Origin: Leguminivora glycinivorella | Lineage: Eukaryota; Arthropoda; Insecta; Lepidoptera; Tortricidae | Reading direction: 5' to 3' | Assembly (NCBI RefSeq): GCF_023078275.1 | Contig: NC_062977.1 | Coordinates: 6,531,118 to 6,595,117 of the forward strand | Length of the DNA stretch: 64,000 nt | Shown: positions 21,528 to 32,334 of the stretch, one piece after another | Layout: each line of letters starts with the position of its first letter | How positions within the stretch are numbered: position 1 is the stretch's first letter | Program-made: the position numbers and the translations under genes | Notes under the pieces: generated by a model | The model's input: only the letters and a program-made list of their open reading frames with translations | Told to the model about the DNA's origin: nothing | Databases searched by the model: none

Positions 21528-21873
21528 TTACCCCGCGCGCGCGCGCAGCCCTTTATAAGCCACCGCGCGGCCAGCGCTCGCTCATCCCAGTCGTCCTCAA
21601 AACGTCGACGTAAGACCGCCCCACAAGGATGGGGCGCGACCAGATACAGCCCTCACAGCGCCCAGCGCGGAAAGGGCTACTCACACCTATTTACAAAATA
21701 TTTTTATTCATTCTTCAATACAAAATATTTGTACGCCTGCTTGAATATTGAATACACGTGCTAAACTTACTTCTATTTTAGGAAAATTTTACTTATTGAA
21801 TCCGAAAAAAAAGGCGTACAAATATTTTTGTATTTAACGTCCAATTTATTTACCACCTACTGAATGGGTATGA

Positions 21874-22089
21874 ACTAGAAGAGGCGATGGCATATTAAAG
21901 CCAGTGACAACCAACGACCCAGTGGCACCTGACTCCATTCTCAAAACTATATTTTGCCGATGCAAGACTGGGTGTGGGGTGCGATGCGGCTGCCGAAAAG
22001 CAGGAATTACCTACTCCAGTGTCTGTGGTGTATGCTCGGGAGCATGCACTAACGGAGCTCCCATCGAAGTAGAGACGGAAGATAGTTAG
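21874..22089 (+). pseudogene. fragment of a transposon-associated Cys-rich (CXC-like) protein tail
   Basis: An open stretch after a stop at 21871 encodes ...APDSILKTIFCRCKTGC, then GVRCGCRKAG, CGVCSGACTN and an acidic end with a stop at 22087-22089. The Cys spacing resembles the tesmin/TSO1-type CXC repeat, and similar tails end many insect repeat-encoded proteins (recalled, not searched). Upstream, a TEW-containing segment is in another frame, so the gene is broken. It sits in the spacer of the 705 bp inverted repeat. Confidence 0.5.
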
Positions 22090-22394
22090 GAATTTTATTT
22101 ATGAATTTATCCCATCAAAGCAAAACTGGGCGGTCGTGATGCTTTGCTTGTCAAGTCAGCTACAATGTAATCGGATCGCTGCGCGAGACAAACTGAGCGA
22201 GCGCTGCTGTAACGTCGTTCAACACCCCTGCTGGGGTGTGAGTAGCCCCTTCCGCGCTGGGCGCTGTGAGGGCTATATCTGGTCGCGCCCCATCCTTGTG
22301 GGGCGGTCTTACGTCGACGTTTTGAGGACGACTGGGATGAGCGAGCGCCGGCCGCGCGGTGGCTTATAAAGGGCTGCGCGCGCGCGCGGGGTAA

Positions 22395-22527
22395 GTGCGT
22401 TTTCACATTATCCGATCCGATATCGGAAGTAGGACCGATATCCCGTACATTTAAGGCGCCGTATTGGATTTTTGCCTTTGAAATCCTTCCGACATCCGAT
22501 ATCGGATCGGATAATGTGAAAACGCAC
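22395..22527. mobile_element. Harbinger-like MITE, right-arm copy
   Basis: Exact mirror position of 21395-21527, flanked by TAA at 22392-22394 and 22528-22530. Because it sits inside both arms, it was inserted before the arms were duplicated. Confidence 0.75.
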
Positions 22528-23393
22528 TAATGCGGGCTGCTAGTACCGGGCTTATTGAGGAGCGCTTATAGCTCATACTTTTACTACGCGCGTTGGTTTC
22601 TTTTTACGTTGCATTATAACACGTTTATGTGATATAGTTTTTGAGTTAGAAGGGGGTCAAATGTGGCTCCAAACGGTTCGTGTAATATTACACACGGTGC
22701 TGCTTGCTACTTTTGTTACTTGAACCTGGCTTGACACGCTACCGCGTCTCTATAAGAATAAACGTATTGTTCATAAACAAATGAGTTTATTCCTTTATTG
22801 TCCATCTTTTCCCTTCCATATCTCGTGAACGATTGGTCCCAGATAAAAAGTGTATAAGACTTTTTTGTAGAGAATTTTATGAAGATTACTTGTGTTTCAG
22901 AACATTTCTTTCTATGTGCCACAGTTTAAGAGTTATTCGATATTTCCGCCGACGGACAGTTAAATGCACATATTTAGCTCTATTTTTGTAGTTCCTTAGA
23001 ATGCTGAAATAGGATGGCATTATCCAATGAATTACGAAACAACTTACGATATTTACCACTTTGTTTATTCGGTAAATATTCGGCAATGTAACCGAACTAT
23101 TCGGCCGAATACGAACATTGGCAAAGTTGCCGAATATGCCGAATATCGAATATTTACCGAATATTCGGCCCATCTCTAGTGGACACGAAAACATCTGCTC
23201 TTGCACCGGCGGTGCCCAAACAGCGAGTCAATTAGGGTCAGCCAGATTTGCCTTCGATCGAAACCAGCTCGCCACTCGGGCTAAACAACGCTCCGACGGT
23301 CAGCTTTCCACAGAAGTCTTACAGCGACTTAATGCACAGTCAAGTTTTGTAGATAGATAAATCAGCTCTAAATATTTACTTAATAATTAGGCG

Positions 23394-23537
23394 TCATCCA
23401 TATATTACGTCACAGTGTAAGGGGGGGGGGGGGGTCATACTAAATGTGACAATCCCTGTTAAAGGGATACAAAAAAGCGTGACATAGGGGGGGGGGAGAG
23501 GTCCAAAAATTTGGTGTGACGTAATATGGATATATTT
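23394..23537. mobile_element. small MITE with G-rich interior
   Basis: TIRs 'catccatatattacgtcac' and 'gtgacgtaatatggat' enclose two G runs (about 23422-23434 and 23489-23497). It is inserted in copy C of the Rab26 tail array. Confidence 0.65.
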
Positions 23538-23955
23538 GTTATACAAGAGTGCAAAGTATTTTAACGCCGAGTGTGGAATTGAAAAACGAGCAAGCGAAAT
23601 GATTCTATAGTTGAACCACGAGCGAAGCGAGTGGTTCGAGAATAGAATCCTGAGCTTGCGAGTTTTTCAATACACGAGAAGTAAAATACATTTGCACTCG
23701 TGTGTAACACAAAACTTTTCCCCTCACTATAGCGAGGAAAGTACAACGCAAAAAACGCGTTTATCACTGCTTCCAGTAGTTCCACAGATGGTAAAACATC
23801 TTTATCACTAGATTAACCCACTTTTATCAATTTTAAAGCAGAAAATTTGCCTCTATTCAAGGTCAAATTACTTTATCCACTAGTGGATAAAATGTGTTTT
23901 TACCCACTGGTATTAAAGGACAAAACACGTGTTTCCGAGCTAGTGAGGGGAAAAG
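23538..23955. repeat. interspersed repeat family D, copy 1
   Basis: About 400 bp from 'gttatacaagagtgcaaagt' to 'gtgtttccgagctagtgagg', with an internal 'gagcgaagcgagtggttcga'. Inverted copies lie at 30350-30672 (shortened) and 58450-58868, and a partial one at 43070-43195. Non-coding. Confidence 0.7.
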
Positions 23956-24361
23956 TACAGGGTGCACACGACGACCGCTTTTCTAGTACTGGTGGTGCCC
24001 TCACAGCAAGTCGGTTGACGTCAGCGGGGGTTGTCTTAGCGACTAGTGCCCTCACCACCTGGGCGAACGTCCAACTTCAACTTTCCACAGAATAAAAGCG
24101 AGTTAATGCACAGTCAAGTTTTGTAGAGAGACAAATCAGCTCTAAATACATATTTAGAAGTCTTAAGTACAGGGTGCACACGACGACCGCCCTCACAGCA
24201 AGTCGGATGACGTCAGTGGGGGTTCTCTTAGCGACTAGTGCCCTCACCACATGGGCGAACATCGTCCAACTTCAACTTTTCACAGAAGTCTTTACAAAAG
24301 CGACATAATGCACAGTTAAGTTTTGTAGATAGACAAATATCAGCTCTAAAATTTAGAACTT

Positions 24362-24603
24362 TTAAGTACAAGGTGGACATGATGACCGCTGCTCTTGTAC
24401 CGGCGGTGCCCTCACAGCAAGTCGGTTAGGATCAGCGGGGTTCGCCTTAGCCACTAGCGCCCTCGCCACGTGGGCGAAAGCTGCTTCGACGTTCAAGCCG
24501 GTTTTTGCTGAGGTCTCCATGAAGGAGACTTGGTATTCTCTGGCTAGGCGTTGCCCCTCTTCCCTTCTTACTGCCCTCTCTAGGCCGCTGTCGGATTTGT
24601 TAC
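24362..24603 (-). CDS. Rab26: Rab26 exon 5 (NKSD, ETSAK, carboxyl tail)
   Basis: Two bases and 79 codons plus TAA at 24364-24362, acceptor CTATTCCAG. The tail after residue 230 is AKANPADPNRLAVRAPPVQE then QRSSCPPCT. The 3' part of this exon is repeated in degenerate form immediately downstream. Confidence 0.93.
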
Positions 24604-27600
24604 CTGGAATAGAATAATACAGATTTAAGATTCGTAAAGCGTATCATACTTTATAAGAAAATATAAGGAAAAAGTTATTAGATACTTTAAAAAATAAACA
24701 CATGTACCCTCAGAGCATATGTACACATACCCAAAATAGTCAGTTAAAAGGTCCGTATACCGACCCCCGCGGAAGGGCTCCCATGGGGAACTGGGGAAGG
24801 GTAAGGCTTGTCCACGTTCCGCGATCTCCATGGATTCTGTTTTATTAAGACGTCACTAATATTCTGTGCGTGTCGAAACAGCAATTAGCATAATATTATG
24901 AGATTAAAGATATTATGTTAAATTGATTAGTGCTTCACATTAATTATTGTACTAAGACTAGAGGGGGCTTCTGGTAATAATTTTAATTGAGTCGTGGTCA
25001 TTTTGTAGTAACTTTATGGAGTGCTGTGAACATCCAGGAATTTTGAAAGGCAGGGTTTCTCGTTTACCTGATTGACAGACAAAGAAGATGGGAAGGAAAG
25101 GAAGACAAAGGAACATGGATACTCATGTCGTGTTATTTTTTATTATGACAATGAAAAAAAAAAAAGGTAGGTTGTTATATTCTAAACTTATGACATTTCT
25201 GATTAAGCGTTGCAGACATAATGGAAGTATTGTATACCTATACTGATGGCCTATCGTTATAATCGAAAAATCGTTTCGATTAATATATTAGTTATATGAT
25301 ATGTAAATAAGTTTTTTTGCAAAAAAAAACATTTTTGGCACAAGCTTTTATCGCCGACTGTACCTTCCTTTCAACAGTCATCTACTGTTCTCCAAGACGT
25401 TTCTAAAAACCCCTTTAAACCCCTTTACTCGATAGGGAACTAACACACTAAAAAGGCGAGTTGAATGAATATAAAAAGCTTGTTTTGTTGTTGTGTTTTG
25501 ACGACCGGTCTGGCGCAGTCGGTAGTGACCCTGCCTGCTACGCCGCGGTCCCGGGTTCGAATCCCGGTAAGGGCATTTATTTGTGTGATGAGCACAGATA
25601 TTTGTTCCCGAGTCATGGATGTTTTCTGTGTATATAAGTATTTGTATATTATATATATCGTTGTCTGAGTACCAACTACACAACTAACTTCTTGAGCTTA
25701 CCGTGAGCCTCAGTCAATCTGTGTAAGAATGTCCTATATAATAATATTTATATTTAAAAAGCTTGTAAAAAGAGTAAAACGATGGACAAAATCAAGAAAC
25801 TAATTTCACTAACGTTATTGAATACCTACACAAATAATTATAACTTTCTAAAGATCAAAGAAACATAAAAAAAAACAAATTCCCGGCATCACCAGTTTGA
25901 CATTTCAACAAATTTAATATCAAAAGAAAAGTCGACCAATGAGGTGTAACTAAACCAAAGCTTTTCTCAATAGTCACAATCACTCCCACGGGCGGAAATT
26001 AAAGGTCTGCCGAGACGCAGTGAGCCTTACAATTTTACAATTTATTTCCGTAGGCACAGGTAACTGTCAGAAGTCACAACCCTTCAATATTCTTCAATAG
26101 GGCTTTGAAATATTTTGTTCCATTGTATAATTTAAGCGGTATCGCGGAAGCTTTCATCATAAATTAAATATAACAAGATCATACCATCCCATACATTAAA
26201 ATGCGACCGCCTACGAACGCGCTTAAACTCCACCACACATAGATGGCGCCACAAAAAAATGCCTTGTTGCCACCGATTATTTGTAGATTGGCATTAAGTG
26301 TCAATTCCGAGCCGTAAATCTATGTCAAAAGTGACACTTAACGCCATCTACAAGTATAATCGAAAGCTACAAGACATTTTTTTTGTGGCGCCATCTATGT
26401 GTGGTGGAGTGTAAGCGCGGTCTTAGGCGGTCGCATTTTAATGTATGGGATGGTATGATCTTGTTATATTTAATCTATGCTTTCATCGAGTAAAGTGCAG
26501 TAGCAAAGTGGCGTGCTCTTGTGTTGGATGTCAAAAACCAGTCAAGTACCTACAAACCTAAATTAAATTTAATACGATGTTTTAGTTGGGATATTTACGG
26601 GGATATTGCTCAGGTAGGTATCACTTGTATCTCATTGGATATTACTATAAAGTATAAACTTTAGTGGCCTAAAGTATGGTCCGGAGGAGGTACCTACCAT
26701 CAACTTTGCCAAAATGTCGTCTCTGTTCATCAAGAGTATCACAATGCTAAAGCTGAAGTGCTATTCTACCGCCATCTATGAATTTTACACTTGCCGAACT
26801 CATTGGCCTCATGAGAACCCCATATTAATCCTTACCTAATAGCATAATAACGACATCATCCTGCGCGTACTCCCGAATCTCCCCGAGCCAGGCCCGAATG
26901 TTGTCGAAGCTGGTTTTGTTCGTGACGTCATACAGCAGCAGCAACGCTGTGGACAGGAAACAGGGCTAAACACATACTCATACTCTACCGCCTTATATTA
27001 AAGTACAATACAGAACGGCACGTCAAGCGTGTGACATCATACACCAGCACCGGTGGTGAGAACAGGAACTGCAAGATTAACATTAAAAGTTAGCTTCACG
27101 ATAAGCAAACTTAACACTTCGGATCAAGAGATATGATGTCCGCATATAGCGCTGTTCTGTTCTCATATTACATCACATCTGCTCAGTTGCCCGCTCATGA
27201 GGGCCTACCGCGAAAGCCAAACCAAACTGATCCCCTTTCTCTGTTATTGTTATTAAGCTTCAATTAGAGTAAGCGAGACGGCTAAATTAGATATTCGCAG
27301 TAGGCCCTTTGAAGTGTTAATCCCATCACATAAAGATACTTAACTAACTGGCTAAGATGGATCTCCATCTCTCCGAGTTAAATATTATACAGGTTTTATT
27401 TTATAGACAAGTAATTATACTACTTAAGGTCGTATAGCTGCTTGCTTATACGACCAAATTGTTACCTGGGTATTGCATGACCATGGCTGTGCAGTTGTGT
27501 ACCTACATGTGAACGACTAACGAGTCGCAAATCATCAGATCATCACACACGCAAACAACTATAACTGTATGTCCCTTAATGAACGGCTTTAGCACTTCAT

Positions 27601-30600
27601 GGTAGCCGCCCAGATCATCACACACGCAAACAACTATAACTGTATGCTTAATGAGTAAGGCAACAGACAGTCTTAAAAATTCATAATCTTAAAAAAAACT
27701 TGTATGCAAATTGACAGTTCAAACTGACACTGACAGATCTGTCAGTGTCAGTTTGCATACAATTTTTTTTTTAAGATTATGAAAATTAAGACTGTTCTGT
27801 TGCCGGCCTATACCTAGATATTTTTCTGACACGAACGAAGTGACACTAGTGACTTCCTTTCGACATTTAGTTCATCGATAACTTACATTATAATATGTCA
27901 TTAATTATTATAATTATGTCATTAATTATTGCCGTGGCAATGAATCTTGAGTAGTTTCATCTGCTCGGCCTACCCCGTTTAGGGAATCTAGGCTTGAATT
28001 CATGTGTATATATAATTAATATTTTATACAAATGTCACATGTTTGAAAATAAATGACAATAATAATAAAACGTATCAAATTTTAATATTTTACATAATTT
28101 CTTACATGATTATTCATGATTTTAGAGTATATTATTAGGGGTAATTAATAACCATATGTGAGACTATTTATCGATAGATTGTCGATGTTTTTATCTTGTC
28201 AAACACTAACAACTTGACGTTTCTGCCAGAAAAATATCTAGGTATATTAATGAGCTAACATCCGCGACACGCCCGCCGCGCGCCGGCGGCATGTTCGCTC
28301 TCCAGCCCCTCTAGCACAACCTTTTTTTTTTTTTTATTATTACTTATATAATATTTTTCAGACCAAGGTAGCGGAAATACACCCAGGATGTCAAGCTCAA
28401 TCGGGCCAAATCGAGTTCTTCACGTGTGTGATCCAGTGTGATCCGGTTTGACGAGTTTACGACACAGTCTTATTAAAAAGGTTTAGGTTACGTTCCTACA
28501 TTTTTGCTCATTAGAAAATTAAATATATCTTATCAATAATATGGATTACGTTCCTACATTTTTGCTCATTAGAACTTCGATTTAAGTAAGTTGCTTCTTT
28601 ATGAGCACGAATGTTATACAATATTAAAATTATTAAACACATATTTCACTAAATCGCATTGTAATTTATAAAAGCAAAAATGCGATATCGGGGGCCGATT
28701 TTTGAATCTCACGGCGTTCGAATTCAGAAAATTGTCACGGTGAATTGCCTACTATTTTCGGTGACAATTTTCTGAATTCGAACGACGTGAGATTCAAAAA
28801 TCGGCCCCTAGGTCAAGATTTGCAGGAAACTAAGGCAAAGTTGATTTTAGTTTCTAGAGTCCGTAAGAGATGGCGCTAGTAGTATCAAAACAATACATTC
28901 GTAAAATGAATCTTGTCTAATTTTTCAAAATTTAAGTGTGAAACTTTCTTGATATAAATAAATATTATAAATCAATATTTCATGAAAATATGTATACAAC
29001 CTAAGATCAATAATAATAATAATAATTCATTTACCATGTGCGTCTCTGTAGTATGCGTGCGTGACGCTCCGAAAGCGCTCCTGCCCCGCGGTGTCCCAAA
29101 TCTGAAGTTTTACCTTGATGCCGTCGACCGTGACTACCTTGTTCTGGAACAGATGGCGCTAGTTGTACTAAAAGTTTGCATTACAAGATGGTTTTCTAGT
29201 CACTTTTATAAAATAATCCAGCTGTTTACAGTACAGATGATTGTTTGTGCTATCATACCAAATAATAGGTAATTTAGGTCCTAGCCTAAATTATCAAATC
29301 CTAATTCAACGTTAGTTGATGTGAATTTTGTGGTTAGTAGAGTGTGAGCATAATTATTTAAGTTATGCATGAAACTTAATTCCGAATTTTACATCAACCG
29401 TCTACAATTTACCTAAGAATGATTAGCGCCAAAAATTTCTAAAAGGTTTTATCGACATTAAGTAGGAACGCAAGTAGGCACAGGTGTAAATTAAGCGTGA
29501 CAGTGATTTTAATTAGCTACGTGTGATTTAAAATTTACATAACTTATATTTCTAATGGTAATGATATGCAACAAAAAGCTGATTGTTAAGCCCTATTCAG
29601 CGATCAGCCAATTTAGCGGACCAATAACTCAAAAAAAATGGCAGATGCCATAAATCAAGGCGGCAAAAACGGCACAAATAAAAAAAACATTGCAATAATA
29701 AATCAGTCAAGTCGATTCAATCACAGCTGTCACGTGGCAGGGGGCGGGAACAGAAAAAGCGCGCCAATGTTCAAACACCAATAGCGTTGCAGCGAAGTGG
29801 CCGAGCGCACCCGCGACTGGCCCGTTTGAAATTGGAACCCTTGATAGTTATCTTTTTTTGCGAGAATATGGCCACCTAGAAAAGAAAAGTTTGAGTCATA
29901 GATTCTGACAGGACTGTTACATTTTTTTAATATGGAAGTAGGTATACCTAGGGATTAAAATTTTATTACAATGTTGGTTTCGTAAATTAACATGTTCGTT
30001 TTAAAAAACTTTATAGCACTAGGTACATTTGTGTAAATTCAATGGAGTATGGTAGGTACCTATAAAACGTTGAATACATTAATTGTAAATAACCTCTATG
30101 AGGTTTTTCAGCATTTCCAATATAAAGTTAGCTTGCGCTGTAAATGACATGTAAAAAAGTTTAATTAGGTATTTAATAGACTCAACCCAAACAGATTAAA
30201 TTTAAAAGTCTAAGCCGACACCACCCGTCAAAGGCATTGCACTAACTAAACCTATTATAAAACTAATTAAAACTATTAAATAATAATTTGTAGACTATAT
30301 TTAAAACAAGGTTCCCAACCCAGATTTTTTTTTCATAAGTAAAAGGTAATTTATTTTCCCCTCACTAGCTCGGAAACACGTGTTTTATCCTTTAATACCA
30401 GCGGGTAAAAACGCATTTTATCCACTAGTGGGTAAAGTAATTTGACCTTGAATAAAGTCAAATTAACTGCTTTAAAATTGATAAAAGTAGGTGAATCTAG
30501 TAATAAAGATGATTTACTACCTGTGGAACTACTGGAAGCAGTGATAAAAGCATTTTTTGCGTTGTAGTTTGCTCGCTATAGTGAGGGGAAAAGTTTTGTG

Positions 30601-32334
30601 TTACACTCGGGTTCAAATGTATTTTACTTATGTATACAACTTTGCCCCCTTGTATAACAAATAACTATTAGTTTGTCCAGCCCTTTAAGTACGTCATAAG
30701 AAAAATAGCAAATAAAAAAATTTTAGGCACGAATATTTATCAAAAATTTCAACTTGGCGACTTTTTCTAATAACAAATTGGCCATAATTAAAACACGGCA
30801 CTCGAGTCGTGACACCAACTAGTTCCGATTTTTTTTATCACACATTTCCTTCCAGCCAGTAAGTATTGTCTGTACCCGGAAGTCGATGCCGACGGTGGAT
30901 ATGTAGTTTCCGGCGAGGAACGTGCCGTCCCGGAAGCGGACTAGCATGCACGTCTTGCCGACGCCGCTGTCGCCGAGCAGCATCACCTATGGAAGAGGGG
31001 AAAATGGAAATGATGTTAAATGACGCAATTGTAAAACTAATGAGGTACCTAATAAGTGTTAATTTTACAGTTTAACTCACGTATTTCTAAATAGCAGGTA
31101 CTTATAATTAAGGTAGGTACCTAATTATAAGTACCTAGGTGTATCTTTGCGTGACGAGCGGCAGCTAAGTATTTGTTTTTGTACACACGTGAACCGGACT
31201 CCAGATGGGTATTACTATTATTCCGGATTTGTAAGTTCACTTTTTTGACACAGTTGTTTTGAAGTATGTTGCGATGTGGCTAAGACCTATCGTTGCCAAA
31301 TCTAAGGATTAATTTCGAATCGGTTGAATCGATTAGGCCCTATGTACAAGGAGGCGCTTAAACAAATATACGATTTCTATCAACTTACTGAAATGTCATT
31401 TGAATCGAAATGACAGACTTTGCCACAGCACTAGTTTAAAAATAAAAATGAATGATAAATGACATAATAAGTAAATCCTGCGTGATAAATTAATATCGTA
31501 AAATATACTCACTAACGAAGATCCGCAAAAATGTAACATGTGTTATATTATGTTTAAAGTAAGCGAAATATTGTTTATAAGTACTTGATTTTTTTAAATA
31601 TTATTACAGGATTTTATTTAATATTTCATTAGGTTGCGCGAGTTTACGTTTTGTGGACGCTGTCATGTGTCAAAAAGAGGTTCTTAAAGCTCTGGGACAA
31701 TATTTAGTTATGTATTTTCTTTTCTCTTCATACTTTTACAAAAACAACGGAACGTGACTGAAATACGTGAGTTGAAATAGTTTTGAATTACATTTTCATA
31801 AGATGCGGGCATGCCATTTGACCCATATTGAAAAAGCCGTAAGTTATTATCGATCAGTCACATGATCATATTATTACAATGGCACTGAGCGCTAATTATG
31901 TATGACATTTTTAATTACAAACGCGTGCTTAAGCAATTCTCTGCCTAATTCATTTTAAATTAGGATGAGTATAAACTTTATAATGATACCCCCTAACTTT
32001 GTTCAGTTCGAGTTCCAACAAAGTTAGCTTTTTCTCTTGAAATTCCATTCGGCATTACATCCGCCATTCAATGTGAAATAAAGTTTAAATAAATAAATTA
32101 AAAATTAATGAATTAACTCACCTTCCCAAAAGCATCATATTTGTCCTCCTGTTTCCCCTGCTGCCAGGGTTCCGTCGGCGATGGGGGCTCGCTATGTGGC
32201 ATAACCCCAATCTCCTCATTCTTATCCTCATCTTCCCTTGTCTCTGGCAGGTTCCGCGCCCACGTCGGCCGCACCCGCCCGACGATCACCCGCTTCTCTA
32301 GATGTCTGTTGTCTATGGCGTTTGGGTTCCACAT
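24362..32334 (-). CDS. Rab26: Rab26 small GTPase, five exons, complete
   Basis: Exons 32334-32122, 30986-30876, 29143-29035, 26946-26836 and 24603-24362 join to 261 codons, close to vertebrate Rab26 (about 256). G1 GDSGVGKT is at residues 76-83, switch I Thr102, WDTAGQE at 124-130 with catalytic Gln129, NKSD at 183-186 and ETSAK at 211-215. The segments VGIDFR, RFRSVTHAYYRDAHALLLLY and NKTSFDNI match Rab26 rather than other Rabs; Rab37 is the nearest alternative. Rab26 is a membrane GTPase tied to secretory or synaptic vesicle traffic and autophagy in animals (family knowledge). The carboxyl end is SSCPPCT, so the expected CC or CxC prenylation motif is absent. All introns are GT-AG. Confidence 0.95.
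25484..25754 (+). mobile_element. tRNA-headed SINE, copy 1, with 12 bp target duplication
   Basis: The head 'ggtctggcgcagtcggtagt...' carries an A box (tggcgcagtcgg) and a B box (ggttcgaatcc, about 25555-25565). TAAAAAGCTTGT flanks the element at 25472-25483 and 25755-25766. The body 'gcatttatttgtgtgatgag' and the tail are shared with 37990-38250. Confidence 0.8.
26165..26473. mobile_element. palindromic MITE family E, copy 1
   Basis: TIRs of more than 100 bp (tataacaagatcataccatc...; internal 'cacacatagatggcgccac') around a short centre. A second copy is at 53525-53767. Lies in Rab26 intron 4. Confidence 0.75.
26836..26946 (-). CDS. Rab26: Rab26 exon 4
   Basis: Two bases, 36 codons and one base: LLLLYDVTNKTSFDNIRAWL to VVIMLL. 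Acceptor TGTCCACAG, donor TTAG/GTAAGG. The split Gly codon leads into the NKSD motif of exon 5. Confidence 0.95.
   Translation of the reverse strand, partial: RCCCCMTSRTKPASTTFGPGSGRFGSTRRMMSLLCY
27658..27804. mobile_element. hairpin MITE in Rab26 intron 3
   Basis: Inverted ends 'ggcaacagacagtctta' and 'taagactgttctgttgcc', with inner arms meeting at 'gacactgacagatctgtcag'. Nearly the whole unit can fold. Confidence 0.7.
28691..28808. mobile_element. 118 bp hairpin MITE in Rab26 intron 3
   Basis: About 50 bp arms starting 'ggggccgatttttgaatctc' with one or two mismatches and a spacer of about 20 bp. Confidence 0.75.
29035..29143 (-). CDS. Rab26: Rab26 exon 3 (switch II)
   Basis: 36 codons plus one base, NKVVTVDGIKVKLQIWDTAG onward. 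Acceptor CTGTTCCAG at 29144; donor CATG/GTAAAT at 29034. The split Ala codon joins to exon 4. Confidence 0.95.
29144..30875. other. Rab26 intron 2
   Basis: 1.7 kb. It holds a shortened inverted copy of repeat family D at 30350-30672. Otherwise nothing recognised. Confidence 0.7.
30350..30672. repeat. interspersed repeat family D, copy 2 (internally deleted)
   Basis: Runs from 'cccctcactagctcggaaac' to 'ttgtataacaaataactatt' in reverse relative to 23538-23955 and lacks the segment around 'gagcgaagcgagtgg'. Confidence 0.65.
30876..30986 (-). CDS. Rab26: Rab26 exon 2 (P-loop and switch I)
   Basis: 37 codons, VMLLGDSGVGKTC to VGIDFR. Acceptor CTTCCATAG, donor CGG/GTACAG, phase 0 at both ends. 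GC content is higher than in the introns. Confidence 0.95.
30987..32121. other. Rab26 intron 1
   Basis: 1.1 kb AT-rich intron between the variable amino-terminal exon and the P-loop exon. No repeat or open frame recognised. Confidence 0.7.
32122..32334 (-). CDS. Rab26: Rab26 exon 1 (variable amino-terminal extension)
   Basis: 71 codons, start MWNPNAIDNRHLEKRV. An in-frame TAG lies two codons upstream of the ATG, which fixes this start for this exon. The extension is charged and Pro/Ser-rich with no domain; such long amino ends are usual for Rab26. Donor AAG/GTGAGT at 32121. Confidence 0.9.

Larger units (their letters stand above)
20983..22939. repeat. 705 bp gap-free inverted repeat inside the hAT element
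   Basis: Arms 20983-21687 and 22235-22939 pair base for base without any length difference (paired coordinates always sum to 43922), with only scattered substitutions. The spacer is 547 bp. Each arm carries the same Harbinger-like MITE and a GC-rich segment with (CG)n. No flanking duplication is visible for the inverted repeat itself. Confidence 0.85.
20627..23178. mobile_element. hAT-type element (2552 bp) with perfect 8 bp target duplication
   Basis: Starts TAGAGATGGGCCGAATAT and ends ATATTCGGCCCATCTCTA; GTGGACAC flanks it exactly at 20619-20626 and 23179-23186. Subterminal regions repeat the CCGAATATTCGG motif. It carries no transposase; the interior is a large inverted repeat (20983-22939). 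It interrupts copy D of the Rab26 tail array. Confidence 0.85.
20576..24478 (-). repeat. tandem array of Rab26 last-exon copies (A-D), broken by transposons
   Basis: The functional exon end plus about 100 bp of 3' UTR (copy A, 24478-24262) is followed on the minus strand by copy B (24261-24068), copy C (24067-23956, its UTR part at 23391-23291) and copy D (23290-23182, its UTR part at 20628-20576). Each unit is about 200 bp and starts inside the exon, so none carries a splice acceptor. Copies B-D have frame breaks and substitutions. Insertions at 23394-23955 and 20627-23178 split C and D. Confidence 0.8.
24604..26835. other. Rab26 intron 4
   Basis: 2.2 kb intron. Besides the SINE and the palindromic MITE listed separately, it is AT-rich with no open frame of note. 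Confidence 0.7.
26947..29034. other. Rab26 intron 3
   Basis: 2.1 kb with a 77 bp-period tandem duplication (agatcatcacacacgcaaac... at about 27536 and 27613), a MITE at 27658-27804, a direct repeat of 'ttacgttcctacatttttgc' (about 28489 and 28548), and a MITE at 28691-28808. Confidence 0.7.

Noticed and set aside
24077..24262. 61-codon minus frame resembling the Rab26 tail
   Set aside because: It is copy B of the tail array, without a splice acceptor or G motifs.
25498..25580. Possible tRNA gene
   Set aside because: A and B boxes are present, but the sequence continues into a shared SINE body with a 12 bp target duplication and has a second copy, so it is a SINE.
25465..25668. Plus frame TTGLAQSVVTLPAT..., also at 37902-38102
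   Set aside because: Translation of the tRNA-headed SINE.
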